Part shown: one piece after another, positions 1 to 5,618 of the stretch
How the letters are laid out: each line of letters begins with the position of its first letter
How positions within the stretch are numbered: the first letter of the stretch is position 1
NCBI GenBank assembly: GCA_029069015.1
Contig: JAIEBL010000216.1
Span: 1 to 7,151 of the forward strand
Reading direction: 5' to 3'
Source: Clostridiales bacterium
GTDB taxonomy: Bacteria; Bacillota; Clostridia; Christensenellales; Pumilibacteraceae
Length of the DNA stretch: 7,151 nucleotides
Notes under the pieces: model-generated
The model's database searches: none
What the model was told of the DNA's origin: nothing
The model's input: only the letters and a program-made list of their open reading frames with translations
Made by a program: the position numbers and the translations under genes

Positions 1-27
1 AATACTCTTTTTCAAAAAATTTGTCAA
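1..27 (-). promoter_or_regulatory. Putative promoter cut by the left window edge
   Basis: On the minus strand a perfect -35 hexamer TTGACA lies at 22-27. After a 17-base A/T-rich spacer, the sequence TATT is reached exactly at the window edge and would be the first four bases of a -10 element. It lies 17 bases beyond the stop codon of the GH78-like gene and would drive a leftward gene outside the window. No hairpin-plus-U-tract terminator is visible between that stop and this promoter. The -10 is incomplete, so this is a reasoned inference. Confidence 0.5.
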
Positions 28-43
28 ATAAAACGCATATATT

Positions 44-2098
44 TTAAATCTTTGTTTTGCCTTTTCCGATGCGTTTCGCCCCGTCCGACAGCAGCAAATC
101 GATCTCTTCGCCCGACGCGTTATCGATGACTGCACCGTCCCCTTTGCGTACAAACCGCATGCTTCCGTTGCAGAGTGGCGCAACGAATTTTTCGTCGCCC
201 ATCTCCGGCGGGACGAACGTAACGGCTTTCGCTCCCGTGTACCGAAGCCCGCAAACGCCCGCAAGGTAGGCCGAAATCGGCGAAACGCTCAGCGCGCTGC
301 ACTGCGAGCCGATAAAGGTAAACGATTCGGGCAGAACCGTACTTTCGCTGTCGATAAGGTGCGTGTAGCGCGAAAGCAAGCGGCTTACGGCACGCTTCCC
401 TTCCCCGAGTACGCCCAGCGCCTCGATGACGAACCCCTCGTAGGCGGGCGAACAGTTGTTGCACGCCGCCAGCACGCGGACGAGCGAATCGGTGTGCGAT
501 TCGTCGACCAGCCCCGTCAGAACCGCCAAAGCGTTTGCGCGCTCGTCGCACACTTTGCCCGACGTATAATATTCGCCGCCGTAATAATTGTTTTCAAACG
601 TAGCGGCGATCTGTTCGGCACGCTTTTGCAGCTCCTCGGCATAGTCGGTATTCCCCGACGCGAACGAGGTTTCGAGCAAAAACCGCGCCGCCGAATAGTA
701 GAGGCATACGGCAATCAGTTCGCGGTCGATATTGTAGCCCGCATCCCCCTTGCCGCCTTTACGCAATGTGAGCTTGCCGCCGTGCAGCTCGCCCCATTGC
801 AGTAGGTATTCGCAAAGCGTAGCGTGCGTCTTTTCCAAAAGTTCTTCGTCACCCGTGCGGTAGTAATACGCCGCAATGCCGCCGTAGCTCGAGCAGAACA
901 GAAGCGACGCAATGGGGTCTTCCTCACAAAGCGGCGAATACGGATAGTTTACGAGTTTTCCGTTCTCGCCCGCCGCCGCGCAAAGCAACGCGTCTTTGAT
1001 AAGCGGCAGAATGGAATCGTCGTAGGTATAGAGGGCAGAACGCGTAAACAGCGAGAGCGCAAACAAATCGCAGCCGCGGTCGCGGTCGGTATTGTCTAAA
1101 ATGCCGCCGTCCATGCAGGCACGCATGGTGTTGTCGCATTTATCGATGAGCTTACCGACGCGCTCGTTCGTATCGAGTTCGAGCACGCGCTCGGTTTTAA
1201 AAGCGGTCACGCGCAGATCCACCGATTTGACGGCAACCGTATTCGGCGCTTCCAAAATCAGCTTGCTGCCGCAAAACGCAATCGGGCTGACGTACCGTTG
1301 CGCGCCGTTACGGCATACGTAGACGCTCCGCACCCCGAAATATTCGCGCGCGTCGTCTTCCCTGCCGCTTGTTTTGTAGCGGTCGCTCTTGATTTCCAAC
1401 CGCTCCGTGCCCATTGCCGAAAGCTCGACCACGGGATAGCAAATTTTTTCGCCGCCGAGGTCCACCGTATAGATCACGGTCGCGCCGTTCGTCTCCTTTT
1501 CCATGCGCTTGACTTTTTGCAGGCCTAAATACGCATTGGTTAAAAGCGCCGTACTTTCCTCGTCGACTTCTTCCGCTACGTCTTCCGCACTTTCGAATTC
1601 CTCGGCGTCGGTAAACAGCGTGGAGTCGAATTCGGGATCGAAAACGTTGCCGATCTCGCCCCGGCCGCCGTCGGTATAGGTATTAAAGCCCCAAAAGCGT
1701 CCGCTCGGTCTCGGCTCGCCGTCGTCTTGCGAAAAGGGCCGCATGGCGCGGAATTCGCAATCCGAATAGACGCCGATCGCGGGGCACGCTACGATAAGCC
1801 CGCTCTCTTCGTGTAAAGCGCAACCGTTTGCCGCAAGTCCGTAGTGCAAGCAGTCAAAGCCAAAGACGTTCTCGCCCTTAGAAAGCAACTTCGTAATGTC
1901 GTATGCCGCGCACCGTTTGACGCCGAGCGCAACGGGCTTGCCGTTTACGAACAGGCTGAACGAGTCGCGCGCATAAGCGTACAGCGTCACGTTTTTGGGT
2001 ACTTTTTCAAGCGTCACGGTGCGCCGAAAAACCACGCGGTCATTTTGCTTGCGGTTGTCTTCCGCCCATATCCACTTGCTTTCTTCGAATACTGCCAT
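44..2098 (-). CDS. GH78-like (alpha-L-rhamnosidase-type) protein with an atypical active site
   Basis: The 684-residue protein resembles bacterial GH78 proteins. Residues about 6-100 look like the N-terminal beta-sandwich: a KWIWAED start, then FRRTVTL, LFVNGKPVALG, YDITKLLSKGENVFGF. Residues about 310-600 are helix-rich, as in an (alpha/alpha)6 barrel. The tail from about 610 contains VTFVPPEMGD and looks like the C-terminal beta domain. Characterised enzymes remove terminal L-rhamnose from glycosides. The usual acidic motif (DCPxRE or DCPDRER-like) reads DNTDRDRGCD at 335-344, so the expected Glu is Asp340 or Arg341. A candidate general base is Glu591 in LPESF. The nearby motif that often reads CHxWS is C600-S601-A-L-S, without His. 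There is no signal peptide, so it is probably cytoplasmic. The ATG at 2096-2098 follows AAAAGGGG (2110-2117) by 11 bases. It lies 105 bases after flotillin. Fold assignment is fairly secure; rhamnosidase activity is not, and it may be a sister glycosidase or a non-catalytic relative. Confidence 0.72.
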   Translation of the reverse strand: MAVFEESKWIWAEDNRKQNDRVVFRRTVTLEKVPKNVTLYAYARDSFSLFVNGKPVALGVKRCAAYDITKLLSKGENVFGFDCLHYGLAANGCALHEESGLIVACPAIGVYSDCEFRAMRPFSQDDGEPRPSGRFWGFNTYTDGGRGEIGNVFDPEFDSTLFTDAEEFESAEDVAEEVDEESTALLTNAYLGLQKVKRMEKETNGATVIYTVDLGGEKICYPVVELSAMGTERLEIKSDRYKTSGREDDAREYFGVRSVYVCRNGAQRYVSPIAFCGSKLILEAPNTVAVKSVDLRVTAFKTERVLELDTNERVGKLIDKCDNTMRACMDGGILDNTDRDRGCDLFALSLFTRSALYTYDDSILPLIKDALLCAAAGENGKLVNYPYSPLCEEDPIASLLFCSSYGGIAAYYYRTGDEELLEKTHATLCEYLLQWGELHGGKLTLRKGGKGDAGYNIDRELIAVCLYYSAARFLLETSFASGNTDYAEELQKRAEQIAATFENNYYGGEYYTSGKVCDERANALAVLTGLVDESHTDSLVRVLAACNNCSPAYEGFVIEALGVLGEGKRAVSRLLSRYTHLIDSESTVLPESFTFIGSQCSALSVSPISAYLAGVCGLRYTGAKAVTFVPPEMGDEKFVAPLCNGSMRFVRKGDGAVIDNASGEEIDLLLSDGAKRIGKGKTKI

Positions 2099-2109
2099 TA
2101 TGATAGTGT

Positions 2110-2117
2110 CCCCTTTT
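2110..2117 (-). promoter_or_regulatory. Ribosome binding site of the GH78-like gene
   Basis: The minus-strand sequence AAAAGGGG ends 11 bases before the ATG. It is a less canonical site than the AGGAG sites of the other genes in the window, and the spacing is slightly long. It is the only purine-rich match upstream of this start and supports the ATG at 2096-2098. Confidence 0.5.
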
Positions 2118-2122
2118 CTACG

Positions 2123-2203
2123 CAGGTTTTATTAACGAACGGAGCGGTACCCGACCAAACAGTGGGCGTACCGCTCCGCTAAGCTATTGTTTTATAAAAC
2201 CTG
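2123..2203. repeat. Nested inverted repeat between flotillin and the GH78-like gene
   Basis: Two sets of perfect inverted arms are nested. The outer arms are CAGGTTTTAT (2123-2132) and ATAAAACCTG (2194-2203), 10 bp each. The inner arms are CGGAGCGGTAC (2140-2150) and GTACCGCTCCG (2168-2178), 11 bp each, around a 17-base loop. The right outer arm is itself part of a 12-base palindrome, GTTTTATAAAAC (2189-2200). The structure begins directly at the flotillin stop codon and ends 5 bases before the ribosome binding site of the next gene. The inner stem could terminate flotillin transcription, but no strong T-run follows it on the minus strand. A folded leader or a small mobile palindromic element are alternatives. 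Confidence 0.75.
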
Positions 2204-3646
2204 TCAATTCGTTTCTTTGCTTCTCTTTGCGGGCGCTTTCGCCTCTTTAACGGGCTCTGCTTCCGCTTCTTCCACTTTACCCAAGTATTCGGGCATCTTC
2301 ATACCCGTCATTTTGAAGAGTTCGTTTAAAGGCGGTACGGCTTTGAACATACCCGAAAGGAAGTTCGCCGTAGCCGGCGTCCCGTCTTTACCGTTCATGG
2401 AATCCCAAACGGTGACCTTATCGATCTTGATGCCCTTGATGGCTTCGACCTGCGTCGCAACGAGCTCTTGCAGTTTATCCGAAATAAGCATCTTCACCGC
2501 ATCGTCGGCCGTGCCGCCCGCTGCTTTCACGAGCTTTTCAAAGCCGAGCGCCTGCTTGGAAAGCACTTCGAACAAACCTTGCGCTTCCGCTTCTTTCATG
2601 GCGCGCAACGCGTCCGCTTCACCTTGCGCTTTACGGCGTACCATTTCGGCTTCCGCTTCGGCTTGGAGTTCGAGTTTGCGTTTTTCGATTTCCTGCTTTA
2701 CGATAACGTCGGCTTCGAGCGTGCTCTTCTCACGTTCGGCACGCGCCATTTCGGCTTCTTGCTGCGCCTTGTACGCTTCTTTTTTAGCGTTCGCTTCGGC
2801 AATCTTTTCGGCAACCGATGCCGCGCGTTCGGCTTCCGCTTCGATTTCGCGGCGGTGCGCGTTCGATTGACTGATCCTTGCCTGCGATTCGTTCTCGCCC
2901 TCTACGGCAGACGAATTGGCGCTTGCGACTTCGATTCTTTCGTCGCGTACGGCGTTCGCTTCACCGATGCTACCATCGCGGTTCTTTTCGGCAACGCTGC
3001 GTTTTGCGTCGTTGATCGCCTTTGCCGCCGCTTCTTTACCGAGCGCTTCGATGTAGCCCGATTCGTCGCTGATATCCGTTACGTTAACGTTGATGAGGCG
3101 CAAACCGATCTTTTTCAGTTCCACTTCCACGTTGCGGAAAATGGCTTCCTGGAATTTGTCGCGGTCGGTGTTGATTTCCTCGATGTCCATGAGCGCGATA
3201 ACAAGACGGAGCTGACCCAAGATAATATCCTTGGCAAGGTCCTGAATGTCGCCCAGCTTCAAACCCAAAAGGCGCTCGGCGGCGTTTTGCATAACACCCG
3301 ATTCGGTGGAAATACCTACCGTGAAACGGCTGGGAACGTCGATACGGATGTTCTGCCGACTCAGCGCGTTTCTGAGATCTACCTGAATGGAAATGGGCGT
3401 TAAGTCCAAAAAGCTGTACGCCTGAAAGAAAGGCCATACGAAACTCGCGCCACCGTGAATACATTTACTGCTGCGCGCCGTGCCGTCTTTGTTTTTGCCT
3501 ACGCTACCGTAGATAACCATGATCTTATCCGACGGACATTTTTTGAATCGGCTCGCAACGAACGCAATGACCGAAATCAAAGCAACCACTACGGCGATAA
3601 TAATACCTACTACGCCTACTACCGCTCCTGCTCCAATCAATTTCAT
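2204..3646 (-). CDS. floT: Flotillin (SPFH-domain membrane microdomain scaffold)
   Basis: The 480-residue protein is a bacterial flotillin, close to the 509 residues of B. subtilis FloT (YuaG). It scaffolds membrane microdomains at the inner face of the membrane. Residues about 6-32 are one strongly hydrophobic segment, followed by basic RFKK. Residues about 38-215 form the SPFH domain, with VIYGS near 44-48, HGGASFVWPFFQ at 64-75 and NVNVTDISDESGYIEALGKE near 186-204. Residues about 205-390 are an Ala/Glu/Lys/Arg-rich coiled coil with many EAEAE and AEA repeats. A conserved C-terminal part (KITVW-like IDKVTVWDS, then NFLSGMF) precedes a charged tail. I place the start at the ATG at 3644-3646. 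It follows a perfect AAAGGAG and leads directly into the membrane segment. A longer reading frame from 3700 would add 18 mostly basic residues and overlap the upstream gene by 50 bases. It forms an operon with the NfeD-like gene, as in yuaFG. Confidence 0.93.
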   Translation of the reverse strand: MKLIGAGAVVGVVGIIIAVVVALISVIAFVASRFKKCPSDKIMVIYGSVGKNKDGTARSSKCIHGGASFVWPFFQAYSFLDLTPISIQVDLRNALSRQNIRIDVPSRFTVGISTESGVMQNAAERLLGLKLGDIQDLAKDIILGQLRLVIALMDIEEINTDRDKFQEAIFRNVEVELKKIGLRLINVNVTDISDESGYIEALGKEAAAKAINDAKRSVAEKNRDGSIGEANAVRDERIEVASANSSAVEGENESQARISQSNAHRREIEAEAERAASVAEKIAEANAKKEAYKAQQEAEMARAEREKSTLEADVIVKQEIEKRKLELQAEAEAEMVRRKAQGEADALRAMKEAEAQGLFEVLSKQALGFEKLVKAAGGTADDAVKMLISDKLQELVATQVEAIKGIKIDKVTVWDSMNGKDGTPATANFLSGMFKAVPPLNELFKMTGMKMPEYLGKVEEAEAEPVKEAKAPAKRSKETN

Positions 3647-3650
3647 ATTT

Positions 3651-4322
3651 CTACTCCTTTTCGGTTTCTTTTTCTTCCTGTGTTTCCGCCGCCTCGGCAC
3701 TTTCGGAAGCGCTCTTTACGGGCGCGGTAATCGGTTCTACCACGACCGTACCCTCGGTGAGCACGTCTACGATCTTCACCTTTTCGCCCGTTTTGATTTG
3801 TTCCGCGCTGTCGCAGACCGCTTCGAGTTCGGTATACCGCTCTTGCACGTATACGTTGACTTTGCCGCTGCCGGCTCTAAGCGCGGGAATGGGAATATAC
3901 ACTTCGGCGGTCTTACCCACCGCATTCTCCGTCTTTATGTTGCCGCTCCCTTGCAATTTCTCCATCGCTTTGATGAAAGCCGCAATGGCAAACGCCGCCG
4001 CAACGCCCGCAATGACGCCGGGGATAAGCGCATAGTAAGAAATCGAATAAAACAGCGTAAACGTAACCCAGCAGCCCACCGCCAAAAACGCGATCACGCT
4101 GCGCACCGAAAGCACGCGCAATCCGAAAACCGTCAGCCCGACGCCGTCGTCGTTGATCGAATCTACGTCGTCGATATTGGTATCGGCTTCAAACGTAGAA
4201 TCGCTGTCGCCGCTTCCGATTGCAAGCAAGATCACCTGCACGATCATAAACAGCGTAGCCGCGCACGCAATTACGAACATAACCTGTTGCAGTGCGTGCA
4301 GTTCATTCCACCACTTCGTCAT
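3651..4322 (-). CDS. NfeD/YuaF-like membrane protein, flotillin partner
   Basis: The 223-residue protein looks like an NfeD family member of the YuaF type, which is encoded with flotillin and works with it at membrane microdomains. Residues about 11-36 form a first membrane segment. A short acidic stretch follows (SGDSDSTFEADTNIDDVDSINDD, roughly 37-59). Residues about 74-117 hold two more closely spaced membrane segments separated by a short polar turn. Residues about 130-197 fit the soluble NfeD beta-barrel (OB-like) domain: GKTAEVYIPIP, then GKVNVYV, GEKVKIVDVLTEGTVVVEP. The tail (about 203-223) is very rich in Glu and Ala. It lacks the N-terminal protease domain of long NfeD proteins, as short family members do. 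The ATG at 4320-4322 is preceded by GGAGGAGC at 4334-4341. It is first in a two-gene operon with flotillin, 4 bases apart. It is somewhat longer than B. subtilis YuaF because of the acidic loop and tail. Confidence 0.85.
   Translation of the reverse strand: MTKWWNELHALQQVMFVIACAATLFMIVQVILLAIGSGDSDSTFEADTNIDDVDSINDDGVGLTVFGLRVLSVRSVIAFLAVGCWVTFTLFYSISYYALIPGVIAGVAAAFAIAAFIKAMEKLQGSGNIKTENAVGKTAEVYIPIPALRAGSGKVNVYVQERYTELEAVCDSAEQIKTGEKVKIVDVLTEGTVVVEPITAPVKSASESAEAAETQEEKETEKE
3654..3660 (-). promoter_or_regulatory. Ribosome binding site that fixes the flotillin start
   Basis: AAAGGAG on the minus strand lies 7 bases before the ATG at 3644-3646. It ends next to the TAG stop of the upstream nfeD-like gene (3651-3653). 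This coupling supports translation from 3646 over the longer in-frame ATG at 3698-3700, which lies inside the nfeD-like gene. Confidence 0.85.
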
Positions 4323-4333
4323 ACTTTTCTATT

Positions 4334-4341
4334 GCTCCTCC
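4334..4341 (-). promoter_or_regulatory. Ribosome binding site of the nfeD-like gene
   Basis: GGAGGAGC on the minus strand precedes the ATG at 4320-4322 by 11 bases. It is a near-perfect match to the anti-Shine-Dalgarno complement and supports this start and a high translation rate for the operon's first gene. Confidence 0.7.
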
Positions 4342-4401
4342 GTTTTGGCAAAGCCGTGTTTATCCGTTTTTTTCGTCGTTTTATATAACGCTACTCTATA
4401 T

Positions 4402-4430
4402 ATCTTACCGCATTTTGCGCAAACTGTCAA
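4402..4430 (-). promoter_or_regulatory. SigA-type promoter of the nfeD-flotillin operon
   Basis: On the minus strand a perfect -35 TTGACA (4425-4430) and a -10 TAAGAT (4402-4407, four of six bases of TATAAT) are separated by exactly 17 bases. Transcription would begin near 4395, giving a leader of about 70 bases before the nfeD-like ATG. The spacer contains the perfect palindrome TTTGCGCAAA (4414-4423), a position where a bound repressor would block RNA polymerase. No other promoter-like sequence in the gap is as strong. Confidence 0.8.
4414..4423. promoter_or_regulatory. Palindromic operator candidate within the nfeD promoter
   Basis: TTTGCGCAAA is a perfect 10-base palindrome lying entirely between the -35 and -10 hexamers of the nfeD-flotillin promoter. 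Its TTTG and CAAA halves recur as TTTG-N-CAAA at 4344-4352 in the same leader, at 5459-5467 overlapping the degV -35, and at 20-28 overlapping the left-edge -35. No regulator gene is present in the window to pair with it. Confidence 0.4.
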
Positions 4431-4454
4431 TACGTGCGCGGTATTTTTATATAC

Positions 4455-4484
4455 AAAAAGGGCACGGCGCTGCCCGAACCCTTT
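4455..4484 (-). terminator. Rho-independent terminator after the DegV-family gene
   Basis: Reading leftward from the DegV stop codon, the transcript can pair AAAGGG (4479-4484) with CCCTTT (4457-4462), with a second CGG/CCG helix inside. An alternative is a tight GGGCA/TGCCC stem (4471-4475 with 4460-4464). Either stem leads into TTTTTGTATAT, a T-rich run. The site lies about 17 bases past the stop and just before the nfeD promoter region, so it separates the two transcription units. Confidence 0.75.
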
Positions 4485-4500
4485 CGTTCTTTCGTCGTTT

Positions 4501-5373
4501 CTATACGCTGCGGGAGTTCGGATCGCCCTTGAAGATAAGCCCGATCATTCCCGGTCCTACGTGCGCCCCGATAACGGGCCCCAGCCATCCCGTTTCCACG
4601 GTCGCTTCTGGATACTTTTCTCTTAAAATGTCCGCCATGGCGTTGCAGGTGTCCCAACCGTCCGCCGTGCAGATAAAGAAGTGCGAAGGATCGGTGCAAT
4701 ACTTTTCCACCATTTCCGCCATATAGCGCAGCGCCTTGCCCGTGCCCATTGCCTTATGCACGACTTTCAGCCCGCCGTCTTTGCCGATGATCAGAATGGG
4801 CTTGATTTTCAATAAAGTGCCGATGGCAGCCGCCGCGCCCGAAACGCGCCCGCCCCGCTTTAAGTGGTTGAGGTCGTCAACGTAGATCCATGCGTGCAGT
4901 CTCGTTGCCTCGACGTTGAGCCGTTCGGCCGCTTCTTCCGCGCTCATACCCTCGTCGCGGAACTTTACGGCGTCACGCACCAGCCAACCTTGCACCCAAG
5001 TCGCCGAAATCGTATCCACGACGTAAATCGAAACGTCGGGGTGCTTATCCATCACGTCTTTTGCCGCCGCACACGCCGCCGCATAGGTAGCGGAAAGTCC
5101 TTTGGAAAGCGTGAGGTACACGATTTCTTTATGCCCCTCGCTGACCAGACGCTCTAAAAATTCCGTTTGCAAAAACGTATTGATCTGGCTGGTAGACGGC
5201 ATCGCCCCCGCCCTGATTTTCGCATAAAACTCTTTGCACTGCTCGTCGGACGTAAAATCGTCGGGATACGACGTCCCGTCGATCGTGTACGTAAGCGGTA
5301 CCCAAGGCACGCCCATCGCGTCCAGCTCGTTTCGGAAGATGTCACAAGACGTATCGGTGGCAACTGTAAACAT
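4501..5373 (-). CDS. DegV family fatty-acid-binding protein (FakB-like)
   Basis: The 290-residue protein matches the DegV family over its full length. Members with a known role (FakB) bind a fatty acid and present it to the kinase FakA, which makes acyl-phosphate for phospholipid synthesis; they act in the cytoplasm. Visible family signatures are VATDTSCD near the start, the MPSTSQ motif at 58-63 with T61 and S62 at the expected ligand carboxylate site, the LSKGLSATY segment at 89-97, D167-LNHLKRGGRVS near the domain hinge, KIKPIL at 189-194, and GAHVGPG at 269-275 with the conserved His271. Its length is typical. The ATG at 5371-5373 follows AGGAG (5380-5384) by 6 bases. It is a single-gene unit with its own promoter and terminator. 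No fakA-like kinase gene is nearby, as is usual for stand-alone DegV paralogues. Which fatty acid it binds cannot be told from the sequence. Confidence 0.92.
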   Translation of the reverse strand: MFTVATDTSCDIFRNELDAMGVPWVPLTYTIDGTSYPDDFTSDEQCKEFYAKIRAGAMPSTSQINTFLQTEFLERLVSEGHKEIVYLTLSKGLSATYAAACAAAKDVMDKHPDVSIYVVDTISATWVQGWLVRDAVKFRDEGMSAEEAAERLNVEATRLHAWIYVDDLNHLKRGGRVSGAAAAIGTLLKIKPILIIGKDGGLKVVHKAMGTGKALRYMAEMVEKYCTDPSHFFICTADGWDTCNAMADILREKYPEATVETGWLGPVIGAHVGPGMIGLIFKGDPNSRSV

Positions 5374-5379
5374 ATATTT

Positions 5380-5384
5380 CTCCT
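5380..5384 (-). promoter_or_regulatory. Ribosome binding site of the DegV-family gene
   Basis: The minus-strand AGGAG lies 6 bases before the ATG at 5371-5373 and supports this start. Confidence 0.75.
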
Positions 5385-5400
5385 GTAAAAAGTGTAGACG

Positions 5401-5423
5401 TATGCGGTTTTAGTATACGCATA
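5401..5423. repeat. Short inverted repeat in the DegV leader
   Basis: TATGCG (5401-5406) and CGCATA (5418-5423) form a 6-base inverted repeat with an 11-base loop. Overlapping it are the palindrome GTATAC (5413-5418) and the pair CGTAT/ATACG (5399-5403 with 5415-5419). It sits in the untranslated leader between the promoter -10 and the ribosome binding site, so it could be an operator or a small RNA hairpin. It is short enough to be chance. Confidence 0.4.
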
Positions 5424-5436
5424 ATCCGCTGGCTTT

Positions 5437-5466
5437 ATTATACTTCACTTCGCCCACGTTTGGCAA
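5437..5466 (-). promoter_or_regulatory. SigA-type promoter of the DegV-family gene
   Basis: The minus strand has a perfect -10 TATAAT (5437-5442) and a -35 TTGCCA (5461-5466, five of six bases of TTGACA) with an 18-base spacer. Transcription would start near 5430, leaving a leader of about 55 bases that carries a short inverted repeat. Confidence 0.8.
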
Positions 5467-5512
5467 AGCTTTCCGCCCCGCTTTTCCCGTTTCTAATACA
5501 ATTTTAATAATC

Positions 5513-5556
5513 GGGGTGACAAGCGAGCTGTCATTTCGAGCGAAGTCGAGAAATCT
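5513..5556. repeat. Dispersed intergenic repeat (TTTCGAGCGAAGTCGAGAAATCT type)
   Basis: The stretch contains TGACA-AGCGAGC-TGTCA (5517-5533), a small hairpin, followed directly by TTTCGAGCGAAGTCGAGAAA, an imperfect palindrome built on TCGA pairs. I recognise this wording as a dispersed intergenic repeat found in many copies in genomes of gut Clostridia and other bacteria, usually between genes. Only one copy is in this window, so the repeat status rests on recall. It lies between the hairpin after the rightmost gene and the DegV promoter. Confidence 0.55.
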
Positions 5557-5563
5557 GAAAAGA

Positions 5564-5601
5564 GACCCCTCCGCTTCGGTCGTGGTGACAGCGGAGGGGT
5601 C
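5564..5601 (-). terminator. GC-rich hairpin, probable terminator of the rightmost gene
   Basis: GACCCCTCCGCT (5564-5575) and AGCGGAGGGGTC (5590-5601) form a perfect 12-bp stem with a 14-base loop. It lies 17 bases past the stop codon of the rightmost gene. Read on the minus strand the stem is followed by TCTCTTTTC, a weak T-run, so termination is plausible but not textbook. It abuts the dispersed repeat and could be part of one composite palindromic element. Confidence 0.6.
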
Positions 5602-5618
5602 AGGTAGTAAATTAGTTT

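Noticed and set aside
2155..2161. A possible weak promoter in the inner loop of the nested repeat (TTGGTC, 17-base spacer, TTAATA)
   Set aside because: Only about half of the bases match consensus in each hexamer, which is expected by chance in A/T-rich gaps.
2202..2207. A TTGACA on the minus strand at the flotillin stop codon as the -35 of the GH78-like gene
   Set aside because: No acceptable -10 lies 16-18 bases downstream. The hexamer arises from the last Asn codon, the stop codon and the following CA.
2468..3403. A 311-residue plus-strand open frame opposite flotillin
   Set aside because: It lies wholly antisense to a confidently identified flotillin. Its Phe/Arg-rich composition is what the complement of an Ala/Glu/Lys-rich coiled coil produces.
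3519..4388. A 289-residue plus-strand open frame opposite the nfeD-like gene
   Set aside because: It overlaps the nfeD-like gene and its leader, has His/Arg-rich low-complexity composition, and has no ribosome binding site or recognisable domain.
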